From positions 20,353,307 through 20,417,306 of the forward strand of contig CM076139.1 in NCBI GenBank assembly GCA_038025085.1: DNA of 64,000 nt, given 5' to 3'. Below the pieces are notes generated by a model, which was given only the letters and a program-made list of their open reading frames with translations, made no database searches and was not told where the DNA came from. Each line of letters opens with the position of its first letter. Within the stretch, counting starts at the first letter, position 1. The stretch is from Tetragonia tetragonoides. Taxonomy: Eukaryota > Streptophyta > Magnoliopsida > Caryophyllales > Aizoaceae. Positions 46,690-57,501 of the stretch are shown one piece after another. The position numbers were made by a program, and so were the translations under genes.

Positions 46690-48022
46690 TTAATCCTTCT
46701 TCCCTTTAGAAGGCTTCGTTGAAGAGTTCTTCTTTGAAGGACCCTGGCTTGAGGACGACCTGTGATCGCTTTCTTGAGCTGGGGGCTTGCCTCTTTTCAA
46801 TACATGGTAGCCTTCCTCATAAGGCCCTTCCTTTCTTTTCTTACTTCCTGTTCTTGAGTCATACTTAGGCTTTAGTTGGTCCCACTCCTCATGACAAAGG
46901 GCTCGGCTCGCTTCTCCATCACTGCAGGAAAGCCAGTTCAAGTAGGTGTCAGAAACATGAGTTGGGGCAATCACCTGAGGTACTGTCCAACGATCTCTGC
47001 CACGCCAATATTTTCCCCAATTCGCAACAAATTCAGTGGTCAAAACCAAGATAGGTGGCCTCGTAGTCTCCTGACGAGGGATAACTTGCTTCAACCCATA
47101 TTGTTTCATAACCCTAGAAGGAAAAAAGAAAGTACTCCTGTACAGACCCACTATTGTATTGTGAGGAACAAAATTGTCACAAGCCACTAAGGAAGTCAAG
47201 CTCCACTAAGTCACATGCCAGCGGATAACTGGTCCTTCATGGAAAAAGGCCTCCCATTCAATAAGGGTATTTTCATCATATAGCCTTTTCCTAACTAAGA
47301 AGCTCGTAGCGGTATAAGTTTTCTTTGACCAGGCTCGAGAGGTACGAGCTATCATCTTCTCTGGCGACTCTATTAACCTTAAATGCTCACATAACCAAAT
47401 TTGAAGCAATAGGGGGCTGCCAGAAAAAGATTTTCAACCTGTCAAGCCCTATAATAGTTTCCCCTACAACCAGATGCAAAGGAGAGTGCCCTTCAGCCAT
47501 TTGATTCACCACTCGCAACAACGAGGCTCTACCCAAGTTGGAAGACTCTGCATTAGCAAACAGTGGGCGATTTAACAAGCAAAGTATAAAAGCCTGTCGG
47601 CGGCAACGCTTAGATATTGCATCTTTTTTAGAAGAAATAACAATCTTTTCACAGAGTTGAACTAAGTCCACATCGACACCAAGAATCATGCTTTTGGCTT
47701 CTGCAGATGACAAGCCTAGGGATTTCTTGTACTGACCACTAAAACCATCTCTCAAATAAGGCACAGCTGGGGGAAGAACATCAGATATATTAGTGATTAC
47801 AGCAAATTCTTCAGCTAAAGGGCATAATTTAGAATTACCTAAACGGAAAATGTGCAAATCGGGATCCCAATAATTCAGAGCAGATCGAAGAAGGAGCCAC
47901 AATATTTTGGTTGGTCTCAAAACCAGCATGGTAGAAACGTGGAATGGAGCCAGTTCAAGTTTATCTTCTATGGTCAGATTTTTGCATCAGGCATCGAACA
48001 GGTTTTCAAAGGATTTCACCAT
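46690..48022 (-). pseudogene. Antisense DUF7745-like (PMD-related) gene of Tat copy D
   Basis: Minus strand, opposite to gag-pol, starting at MVKSFENLFDA (48022). The N-terminal part has a TGA after 11 codons, then LLLRSALNYWDPDLHIFRLG and LCPLAEEFAVITNI, which look like the DUF7745 family of plant transposon-associated proteins. After a frameshift near 47400 come LLQIWLCEHLRLIES and WEAFFHEGP, then a Lys/Ser-rich tail (KKNSSTKPSKGKKD) ending at 46690. Expected length is about 440 residues. A TATA box lies 73 bp upstream of the ATG. The family call is from memory; function is unknown. Confidence 0.55.
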
Positions 48023-48094
48023 GGTAAAAGCTTTGGGAAATTTGAGAGAGCTAAAGTCTGGAAAGTGATACAACATCAAGCATCCCGTAAATCC

Positions 48095-48102
48095 TATTTA
48101 TA
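48095..48102 (-). promoter_or_regulatory. TATA box for antisense DUF7745-like gene
   Basis: Minus strand TTGCCTATAAATAGGATT, 73 bp upstream of the ATG at 48022. Just upstream (48150-48210) lie diverged copies of the CTAGCGGC motif (GAGCCGTTAGTGGCTC, GCAGCTAGCAGCCC), so the layout mirrors the LTR promoter. Confidence 0.6.
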
Positions 48103-48582
48103 GGCAAAAACTAGGGTCAAAAGAAGTCAAAAATCTGCGAAAAAGCCCAAACTAGAGCCGTTAGTGGCTCTGGCCAGGGCAGCTAGCAGCCCTGACCCTG
48201 GCCCAGTCAGGTTTTTTTTTCTCCTTTTTCGCCAGCCCGCCCACTTGGTCATTTCTGCTCAGTTTAAGCCCAGTTTTTTACGCACAACGGAATTACAAAG
48301 CCCGAGACTCTCTTAGTTTTATCTTTTTTATTTTCTTTTTTATTATTTTATCTTTTTTTTAGGGGGTATAACATGTGTAATTTTTTGCTTTTTCTTGCAA
48401 TTGTTACCATTTTCCTTATTTTATTCCCTAAATTATGGCCTATTCCCTACTGTATAATGCACTGCATACTTAGAGATCAGACGGGCATAATCCAGTCATC
48501 ATTACATACATATCATATAAAATGCATAAAAACAGGAGTTCAAAGTCTCAAGGCTAATATTTACAAAGCAATCCTACACCGC
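48103..48582. other. Spacer between the two antisense genes
   Basis: Holds the upstream region of the DUF7745-like gene and, on the minus strand, the 3' end region of the PMD gene. Long T-rich runs at 48310-48360. No further gene. Confidence 0.5.
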
Positions 48583-51380
48583 TCAACCGGAGTCGTCATC
48601 GCCATTGCTGTCAGCCTCATCATCAACGGACGGTCCCTGGCCATAGTTCCCAGTCGAATAATGGAAGGAGCCCTGGGTACTAAATGAGCTAGAAATGGGC
48701 CTACTGTTGTTAGGCCTCATATCCCGCCTCTCATATGCTGGTACATGCATGGGGTACCTGCCGAAAACCCCGCTCCAAAGAGGCTCTGCGTGGCCTGATT
48801 AGCCTAGTCCATAGCCGCATCCTGATACGAAGGCCCAATATGAGGCACATCCCATCCAGGGGCGTTCGCCCAACCTCCAACCATGGGGGTAACAACGGGC
48901 CTACTATCAAGAGAAGGCTGAAAACCCTCGGGAGAAAACATCTCTGACACAGGAATGTGCGGCACAGAAGGTCCGGGCGCCTCATCAACAGGAGGCCTGG
49001 TCAAGACTATGGGAGGTGAACGAGCAATAGACGGCCTGCTCACCGAAGAGACCCTCGCAGTAGAAGAATGTCGAAGTCCCACCGAAGACAAAGACTATGA
49101 CATCTTCAAACAATCAAGATCGAGATGTTAAGTTAAGCACTTCACTTAGCTAAACAAAGGATGAAAAGTCTACTTACACCGACAATCCTAGACCGAGAAC
49201 TCTTTCCTTTGCCCACCACCCGGCCATAGCCTTTCTTCAACAGGTGAATGAGCTTGAAGACTTGAGAAGTCTGCTCCCAGTTCAGCTACAAAAAAAAAAA
49301 AAAAAAACAACAAGAGATAGAGTTAGCATTAAAAAGCAAACACAAAACACAAGAAGGGATAAAAACGAACTTACCCCCGTACAACCATCAGGCAAGGGCA
49401 AGCACTCCACGGTCTCTCCATCAGCAGTATGTAGAGGGAACTCCTCTACTATATGTCCCCCGTTCTCACCAATATACCTCACCTCATTAGTCGGCAAGGT
49501 CACGCTTGGGGGATGGCCCCGAGGAACTCTAGAATGGGACCTCCTGGGACCCTGAGGAGCCAGACGATCCGCCTGCGAGACACAAAAAGTCAGTATATCA
49601 CGCATATAGCTGAAAAGACGCAGATAAACTTCTTACCTCAGAAGTGAGGTCCGGCATCAAGCGACCTAAGCAATAGGCCAGGTACACAGCCGTGCGGTCC
49701 AAGCCACCAATCTCCGGCTCTAGAAACTCCCTGGCCTCCATCCCACGAGTCACGACCCCTAAGTCTACCACGCTCAGACTGCGCAGATAGAACATGGTCG
49801 TGGGAGGATCCTCCGGATCCAGATGAGCACCCAAGGCGGGATAGACCAGCCGAGTCAAACGGTCCCCTAAGTACCACACAAAGCCAAATGGCCCCTCAAA
49901 GATCACCCACAAGGAGGACACCCTAAAAGACTCCATGGTTATATGGGGCGGAACCCCGGGAACATCGTCGAAGGCAGCCCACGACACCTGCAGATTACCA
50001 GTTCAAAAGTTCATTCACACCAAATGGACTAAAGAAAAAAAAAGATGCACAAGTCAACAACATACTACAGATGCAGCATGACTCTCGAAGGTAGCTCGAA
50101 AATGCTCCAAAGAGGTAAATGGGTGGTTATCTCTACCAATCCACCGGGAACCTAGTAGAAACATCCTCAAACCAGGACAGTGAGGACCAAAAGCGGGAAA
50201 ATACTCGAAGAACCGCAGCTGCCGTACAAGCAAAAAAAGGATAAGCTTCAAATTCAAAAGCATGTGTGTGCAAAGAAAAAACAAGAAGAAACATATGTTC
50301 CTACCCCCAGTATCTTCCACGGGCCCGAGATAGACACCCTCTCACTCGTCGGCTTAGGCCTGCAAGCCCGGACGACACCATCTAACCAAGGTAGCATAGG
50401 CAGGAGCACCAAAGTTGTACTCATGGACCTTGGTCAAATCATCCAAACATGTCAAGAAGCCAACCTGACATACACTCTTCTTTTGAGCAAAAATGGTCGA
50501 CCCCAACAAGCAAACTAGGAAAATACGGGGTCTCTGCTCCTCGGTAAGCCCCTGCTCTGCCAAAGCCGCCCATAACCGCGACAAGGAAATCCAATCATCT
50601 CTGAAATGGGCGTACACAGGCCCGTAAAGCTCAAGTAACCTGTCACTCTGTCGTTGGTAACTCACGTCGTACCGAATACGACGCCCTCTAAAGGATAAAC
50701 CCGTCAGCACAACAAACTGATAATGAGTGGAGAACATCTCTCCTACAGGCATATGGAAAGTATTCGTAGTGTCACAGAACCTCTTCAATAGCTCCCTAGC
50801 AATAATCCTAGTATCGCCCGAGTGACAAGCAAAGATAACAGTCAAGAAATGCTCAAAACCTGAGCCCAATACCGTATCCCTAGCAGCAACCGAAAATGTC
50901 TCCAACATCATGGCCCAATGGGAAGTAGACCATGAGCCTGCAACAAAATACCAATATCCTAGCCAACAAACAAAATTTTCTCAACACCCCATATACTACA
51001 AATACAGCCAAAATAATTCCACACAAATTATATACAGCTGACCACTAATCCAGTACAAGTCCCAATTTGTTCGTGTGCCGAAGCACTAACAGTTCAAATT
51101 TTCAGTTCAAAAAAAAAATATACTGAACAGAAAAAAAAAGAGTCAGAAAACATACCAACTCAGGGTTAGACAGATGAATCTGTCTGTCCGGTAGTGAGAT
51201 ACTACGGTCCCAAACCCCAGTCGGACGCCAGTCCAGTTGCATGAACGAGTCCTGGTACAAACGCGCCCCGTCTACATGACGAGCTGAAGGCCTATTAGTA
51301 GAAGGAAGCCCAGTACGAAAAAGGTCCCGGTCCTCCTCCTTCTCACCCATGGGACGTTTTCCTTTGTCTGTTGGAGCCAT
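48583..51380 (-). pseudogene. Antisense spliced PMD (aminotransferase-like) gene, most complete copy (D)
   Basis: Minus strand. Exons: 51156-51380 (225), 50305-50937 (633), 50066-50218 (153), 49637-49987 (351), 49375-49572 (198), 49178-49285 (108), about 48583-49094. Introns have GT donors (GTATG, GTAGG, GTATG, GTAAG, GTAAG, GTAAGT) and AG acceptors; all are phase 0. The protein would be about 720 residues: N-terminus LYQDSFMQLDWRPTGVWDR; PMD core FHMPVGEMFSTHYQF and RRIRYDVSYQRQSDRLLELY; SISGPWK; FFEYFPAFGPH; basic GYGRVVGKGKSSRSR; acidic Asp-rich tail. Lesions: one base lost at the start of exon 2, and a stop at 48804 plus a frameshift in the last exon. No enzyme activity can be claimed. 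Confidence 0.8.
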
Positions 51381-51405
51381 AGAAGGACAATGAAGCTTTC
51401 TCTCT

Positions 51406-51545
51406 CTACAAATGAAAAATTAAAAGTTTCAGATTCGCAAGAAACAAGCACTCATTTAACAATGCAACTCAAAATTCAGCAACTAGGCGGAAAAATAAGC
51501 AAGTTCAAGACAAAAATCGAAGAATTTGGACAAGAATCAACTTAC
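51406..51545 (-). other. 5'-UTR intron of antisense PMD gene, copy D
   Basis: Donor CAAG|GTAAGTTGATTC, acceptor TTTGTAG|AGAGAGAAAG, 140 bp, the same as copies A and E. Confidence 0.6.
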
Positions 51546-51622
51546 CTTGAGGTAGTGAAAGCACTCAACAATGGTGAGTATGTTCGACAATGGCTCGGCG
51601 AGAGAAGAAGAAGAAGTATATA

Positions 51623-53708
51623 TACTAGAAAAAGGATTTTTAACGACGACTTCTAAAATTCGTTGTTAGATACTAGCTATAACGACGAAATTTGATTGTC
51701 ATCGTTTAACTTTATCACCTTTTTATTTGTAGAATGATGGTTATTGAGTGTCGTCGTTATTTTCTTTAAAAGTTCATCGTTAATGAATGATCTATTGGAT
51801 GGATGAAAAATGTAATGAGGAAAAATAAATATCCACTAATCAAATAAATGTAGTAAGAGGGGAAGTTGAAAAAATTAAAATTAAAATTAAACTGTCCACC
51901 AGAAGCAAAGAAAATTATTAAGGAGGTTAATTTAGCTAAAACAAATCCTTCAAAAAAAAAATTACCTTAAACATGGCTGAAAAAAAGGTTAAACAAAGCG
52001 GTCAGTATATGGCTTTTTCTTTCATTCGTTCATTTCTAGAAACCCTTGTTCTCTCTATCTCTCGCATTCTCTTTCTCTCTCTCCCCAGAGAACCTGAAGA
52101 AACACTCCGGCGACGGTGGGAGGTTGAACAACTCGTGGCGATTAATTTGGTAACAAAGATCAATTCTCAAGGTTTGGTTTAAAAATCCTAACCCTAATTT
52201 CAATGTCTGCTTAATTAGGCCTCTTTTCGCATATTGCTTTCTCTCTCTCCCACTCTCTCTCCATTTCGCAGGCAAAGATTTCATCGGCCTAAACTGCATG
52301 ATCTTCAACCTTAATGTGAACCTTACTGGTACAGTTTTAATCTCTCTTTGTTTTTGTTTATATACAATTTACTATGGTTCGTCTTTGGGGGTCAGTTGCG
52401 ATTGGGGTTTCGTTGATTCAGATTCTTTTTTGAGGATGACTTCGAAATAGGGTTTCTATATGTGGCAATATTGTTTCATGCTGAAATTTGGAACTGAATG
52501 GTGAGAGTTTGGTTTGAGTAGGACTAGGTTGGTGTTTATTTGATTTTGTTGGATGAAGTTGTGAGTTAAATTGGAAATTTGGTACCTTTTTTAGTTATTA
52601 TTATTTTAAATTAGGGTTAAATTCGATTAGGTGGAATACTGAATTGATAAAGTGAGGCTAATGATGGACTGTCTTTTAATGGTCTGTAGCAATCAAGGAC
52701 TAAATCTAATGCTTTATGATAGTTTAGTTATCAACATTATTAAATTCGATTAGGTGGGATTCTGGATTTAATTTTCGCTGTTATTTCTAGTGGAATCAAT
52801 CATTATTGTGATATTAAGTTATTGGTTGGAGACAGATGACGATTAGTATGCTATTGAGTTCTGGTGTAGATGAGATTTGTAGTTATGCTCTATGGATTGA
52901 ATTGATGTTTATTGTTGCTTGATATAAGGCTACTGCAGCACTGTTGCTTGTTTTAGAGTTACTGAAGCACTGTTGGTTCTGCCTCTGGGTGTGGATAGGG
53001 AAAGGCTCGCTCATTCAGCTGGTACATCGATGGCCGGCCTGTCCTTGTGTAGATATAAGAGTTATAGTTTTCATGTTTGGGGTTCACATTACAAGGTAAA
53101 CTTGTCTGTTAATTTACTCTTTTTTGTTTGATTCATTGAGACTTGGGCATATGATCTGTTGAAATTGTCTTCTTAGCTGATGTTTGAGTTTTTGAATGCT
53201 AGTTATTGTGCTCTTATGATGATAAAGATGCTTTAAATTGTCAATTTGTAGGTGTTGTTTACTCTTCTCTTTGGTTTTACTTTTATGAACTTGGTATGTG
53301 ATTTGCTGAATTTGTGTTTCTGAAACCCTATCTATTTTACGCTTATGGAATTATGGTGAATCAAGTGCTTCAGGCCTTTCAGTATGCGAATTTTTAGCTG
53401 TTGGATTGTGAGTTAAAGTGTGATTCCCCCAACTCAGTTTCAGTAACTGCTTTGATTAATGGATGTAGCTCTCATTTGCTTACTGACCAGTTCAGGTGTT
53501 TGTTTTATGTTCTGAAAGATTCTTGAGTTTATCTCAATCCATGTGTGATACACAATGCCTGCAACACATGAATACAGAACCTGTTTTTTCACATTGAAGT
53601 ACCTCTTCATGTTAAATATCCAATTCTGCCATCTAGGAAGATTGTCTGTCATTTAAGAGAAACCCGTCCGTTGACAGATTCTTCTTTCCAGCTTCTTTGC
53701 CGCTTTAC

Positions 53709-53762
<54 letters not shown>

Positions 53763-54658
53763 ATGCTGGTGTGATTCTGGTGCAGCTTCACACAGAATAT
53801 ACTTGCTGTCAACATTGATTTGCATCATTGATTAAACCCATAGCAGGTCCTTTTTCTTTTTTGCTTTTGGTGCTAAAGTCCATAGTAGTGCTTGAAACAA
53901 CAACCTTATTCCATGTTTTGCAATTTAAAGTTCAAACCACCTGTTTTGGCAATGCTTTTGCAGTAAATATTTTTCAATATTCTAACTTGTGTTTTATTTC
54001 TTGTTTCCATTGCAGGTTGTACTTCAAAAAGATATGTTGCACAGTTGCAGCTCAAGCACTATAAAATTTTAGGTTGCTAAAGAAAAAGAATGCAATAGGC
54101 TGTATTGTAGATGGATTTAGATGATCTTCTGGGCAAGGGTTTTCAGAATTGTTTTTTTTTGTTTTTAAATTATTTATTTATATTTTTTGTACTGAGCTAA
54201 TGAACATGTTTCCACTTCATTTGTTAATAAGATTTTGTAATTCATTTATTATGAATAAGATATTAGCTTCAAACTCCATTGAGTTATCGTGTTCTTATTA
54301 TCAGAATTGATTATTGATTGATATATATAAAAAATGCAATTGAGACCAATATTTTTTGTACTGTGCCAATGAACATGTTTCCACTTCATTCGTTATCCAA
54401 TATCTAACGAGAAACTTCCTCATCGTTATTGTAAATTTGTTCGTTGTTATTGGAAACAAATAACGATAAACATTTGCATCGTCGTTAATAAAGTTTGACG
54501 ACGAACCACTTTAAGTCATCGTTAATACTATTAACGAGGGAATCAATAATGACGAACGACGACGAACATTTTTTTCGTCGGTAATAGCAATAACGACGGA
54601 AAAATGACCTTTTAACGACAACTTTTTTCGTCGTTAAAAGATCTTTTTCTTGTAGTAC
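51623..54658. mobile_element. CACTA-like non-autonomous element carrying transcript-like sequence
   Basis: Absent from copies A and E at the same point (GAAGAAGAAG...ACGCGA). The ends read TACTAGAAAAAGG and, reversed, TACTACAAGAAAAAG, close to the CACTACAAGAAAA terminus of CACTA elements. Subterminal CGTCGTT/AACGACG motifs cluster in inverted orientation at 51640-51785 and 54400-54640. No clean 3-bp TSD was found, so the exact ends are uncertain. The interior has no transposase. It looks like part of an intron-bearing transcription unit: a CT-rich leader near 52060, candidate splice pairs (TTCGCAG at 52270, TTGCAG at 54015), and a 49-A run at 53712-53760. Confidence 0.6.
53440..53652 (-). pseudogene. 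LINE-type C-terminal fragment inside the CACTA-like element
   Basis: Minus-strand frame with MKRYFNVKKQVLYSCVAGIV, YHTWIEINSRIF and a helical tail, resembling the end of plant L1 ORF2 proteins. Only about 70 codons. A long A-run lies at its 5' side rather than its 3' side, so it is not a simple recent insertion. Confidence 0.5.
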
Positions 54659-54708
54659 GCGAGAAAGAAAAATCGCGACGAAATCAACTTATTTGGCTCA
54701 AGACGAGT

Positions 54709-54720
54709 GCCGCTAGCGGC
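54709..54720. promoter_or_regulatory. GCCGCTAGCGGC palindrome upstream of antisense PMD, copy D
   Basis: Followed by GCTGCTAGCGACC and CCCCGCTAGCGGCCC within 55 bp, a cluster of three. The CACTA-like insert now separates it from the PMD leader. Confidence 0.5.
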
Positions 54721-55078
54721 GCTCATGAGAGCTGCTAGCGACCCTCACCAAAAGCCCAGCCCCGCTAGCGGCCCTGCAAGGCCTGCACGCGCGGGCCCCT
54801 TCCTGCTGTCCCACAACCTTTTCCATCCCAGAAGCCGTTACTCTAGTTCGTTCTCAGTACCAAGCGCGCGGGAGCGAGTCCCTTTGGCCCATAAATTCAA
54901 ATTCAACAGTTGGCCCATCTTACGGTACCAATTAATTTCAGGTAAAACTAACTCAATTATTTTTGCAGGTCCTAAATACTTGAGCCCGAATACATACTGC
55001 GACAACTTTTATCGCCCAGAGTGTCAAAACTATTATAAGCCCGGTAAATCTGTCGGCCTCATAAATATCCAAAAAAAA

Positions 55079-55258
55079 TCCCAATGACCCTGTGTCCCAA
55101 TATCAAAAAAATAATCCCAATGACCCGATGTCCCAATATCCAAAAAAAAATCCCAAATGTTCAAATGTCCCAATGTCTCAATATCCCAAATGTCCCAATA
55201 TCCCAATGTCTCCATATCCCAAAGTCCCAATGTCCCGAAATCCCAATGTCCCCAAGTC
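55079..55258 (+). repeat. CCCAATGTC minisatellite, copy D
   Basis: Same 9-10-bp units as 2787-3029 but a shorter array. Open frames through it are not genes. Confidence 0.9.
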
Positions 55259-55560
55259 GGGTCAGTCAATGACCGCTTGCGGTTAAACTGTCCTTCCCTA
55301 CGAATGTCCCAATGTCACAAATTCGGGTCAGTCAATGATCGCTTAAGCTATTGCGGTTAAACTGTCCTTTTGCGAGGTTACTTATTTTGGGGTCAGTCAA
55401 TGATCGCTTAAGCTATTGCTGTTAAACTATCCTTCTACGAGGTTACTTATTTTGTGTCAGTCAATGATTGCTTTAACTGCTGCTGTTATACTGTCCTTTT
55501 TTTTATATGTTTCAGTGAATGATTGCTTAAGTTATTGCATTTAAACTGTACATATGTTTT
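55259..55560 (+). repeat. Tandem GTCAGTCAATGA-type repeats, copy D
   Basis: Four units of about 60-75 bp, each with GTCAGTCAATGATCGCTTAAG or a variant and GTTAAACTGTCC. Confidence 0.85.
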
Positions 55561-55579
55561 AACCATTTTACAGCCGTCA

Positions 55580-56005
55580 TTTTTGATATCGCTGTCTCGT
55601 CGACCTTTTGTTTCTTGTGCAGGGACGGAATCTCGGCATCCGCCGAGTGGTGCATAGTCACTGTTTGCTCAGAATAAAGCATTTATACTATTCACTCTCA
55701 CTAGTGCTACTTCCCATTTTACAACCGTTAATTTTAATTGCGCTGTCTCGTTAACTTTTTCGTTTCTCATACAGGGACGGAATCTCGGCACCCACCGAGC
55801 GGTGTTTAATCACTGTTTGTCGAAGCATTCTACGTTTATCATTCTCAAAGTATTACTAACTTTTTCATTCACTCTGAATACAGGTCTCCAGCAGACGTTT
55901 CGACCATCTACGAGCGGTGTTCTATCGTGCTAACCATAACCTTTATTTTTCTTGTGTTCACAGAGATGAAATCTTAGCACGCTACGAGCATTTTCCAACT
56001 TAGGT
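55580..56005 (+). other. Array of splice-acceptor-like modules, copy D
   Basis: CAG-preceded blocks begin at 55623 (GGACGGAATCTCGGCA), 55775 (GGACGGAATCTCGGCA), 55884 (GTCTCCAGCAGACG) and 55964 (AGATGAAATCTTAGCACG). The spacing (152, 109, 80) is conserved with copy A. Confidence 0.5.
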
Positions 56006-56113
56006 TTGTCTTCATATGCATACATATTGTACACTCTCATACACCGTGTGCACATCAGCATCCTGCCTGTCGCCTTCGGAGTACTTTTATCTTCACTTTT
56101 ACTCAAGCTCGAT

Positions 56114-57412
56114 CAAAGTGGGGGCTTCTGTAAACGCCAAAAAAGCGCCTTCAGATTTCTCCGCAAAAGCCCGATGATGAAAGGAGTAATTTATAAACTT
56201 GAATGCTATTTTTGCTTTAATAGGTAAGATAAGGTCTCAAGTTTTTCCTCGATCGCTCCTTTATTCTGATCCCATTTAAAAGCCCCATTCAAGAACTTTC
56301 CAACGACACCTCTCATGCCTTTTTCTGACTCCCGGACGTCAAGTTGTGAACCGAGAGTAGAACCGTCTTTTACCGCCCAAGGGTAAAACGGTCTTTTCAT
56401 ATTTTTCGGAATACAAAATTCATCCGGAAAATTAAAATAGACTGGATGTCGTCATTATGACGACATCCAGCTGGCTCACCACAGCCGTCAGCGGCCCTGA
56501 ATTAAAATCCAGCACCGCAAGCGGCTGTGAGCTGGGCCGCTAGCGGCGCTGACTCAGCTTCAGGTCCGACTATTTTTTCAAGACCAATTCAACAATTCAG
56601 CTCTTTTCAGCCGTCCAGCCCTACTTCCCACGCCTATATATACGACCCTCCTCCCTCAGTTCAAAACACACAGTCTACAGTTGACAACCTCTATTCTTAG
56701 GAGTATTAACACTGAGTTTTCCCCTTTTTCTTCCAAACGTGAGATCTTGTCTTTACTATTTTTGTCAAATATAGCCTACAGTTCAGGTACTAAACTCCTG
56801 AGGGCTCAAATTAAATTACTTGCCTAACTGTTTATTTTCTAGTAGTCATAATGTAGATATCATGCTATTTCACGTTTGTATCGCTTTCTAAATATTGTCT
56901 GTATAGTCGTTGTGCTGCCCAATTTATCAAAACGAATGCATGTCTAAATAAGGGTCATTAATAAATGTTGTGATGCTTGTGATGAACCAATTAATAGTCT
57001 AAGTCTAGTTGTTAATCCGGTTTTACATGGGAATTATATCTTTAAATTATTAAGAAAACTTGAGTTAGTAGAGGCCGTCATAAATGGACGAGTTGGGTGC
57101 CTAACACCTTCCCACCTTGTACCTTCGCCCCCCGAACCTTTTATTCTTGGGTACTCATATGTTCTATATGAGCGGGAGTCTTTCTAAAAACATGATTAGT
57201 TCACTTATCGCGCTATTGGGTTGTCCCTTCGGTTTGTCCCTTCGATAAAACGCCGATAGCTGATTTGTGACCTCTTTCATGGTTTTTATTCAATTTCAAG
57301 TCTTTTCAAAAGCTTTTCTAACTCGATGGTCCCTTGAACTTATCTAAACCCCCAGCTTACAAATTTTCTATAAGGATGCACTCCTTGGCCGTAGAAATCT
57401 GGGGTCCTTACA
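56114..57412 (+). repeat. PPT and 3' LTR of Tat copy D
   Basis: AAAGTGGGGGCTTC, then the LTR at 56129-57412 (1284 bp), TGTAAACGCC to GGGGTCCTTACA, followed by TSD CATCC. It contains a 29-nt hairpin at 56442-56470 (arms CTGGATGTCGTCA/TGACGACATCCAG) and the palindrome at 56536-56547. Confidence 0.92.
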
Positions 57413-57501
57413 CATCCTACGTGTAGTCCTCGCACGAATAATGATCATCCAACATATTGACACGTGGCAAGTCTGACAAGACCGCACTGTGTTTTAATAT
57501 T

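Larger units (their letters stand above)
32692..57412 (+). mobile_element. Complete Tat/Ogre-type Ty3/gypsy element with antisense genes (copy D)
   Basis: LTRs at 32692-33997 and 56129-57412, flanked by the exact TSD CATCC (32687-32691, 57413-57417). The inner order is PBS, gag remnant, G-patch region, RT, two RNase H domains, integrase remnant, antisense DUF7745-like gene, antisense PMD gene, tandem repeats, PPT. A G-patch and a second RNase H are Tat/Ogre-lineage traits. Total 24.7 kb; without the nested LARD (6.65 kb) it is 18.1 kb, and without the CACTA-like insert about 15 kb. Capsid, protease and integrase core are absent, so it must have moved with proteins from relatives or decayed afterwards. 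Confidence 0.9.

Noticed and set aside
48735..51380. The PMD region as a resident host gene into which a retrotransposon inserted
   Set aside because: The same gene occurs in the same place and orientation in three family copies, and in copy D it lies between the LTRs that share TSD CATCC.
53440..53652. Independent small gene
   Set aside because: Residue pattern fits the C-terminal end of a LINE ORF2; too short and isolated to be a gene.
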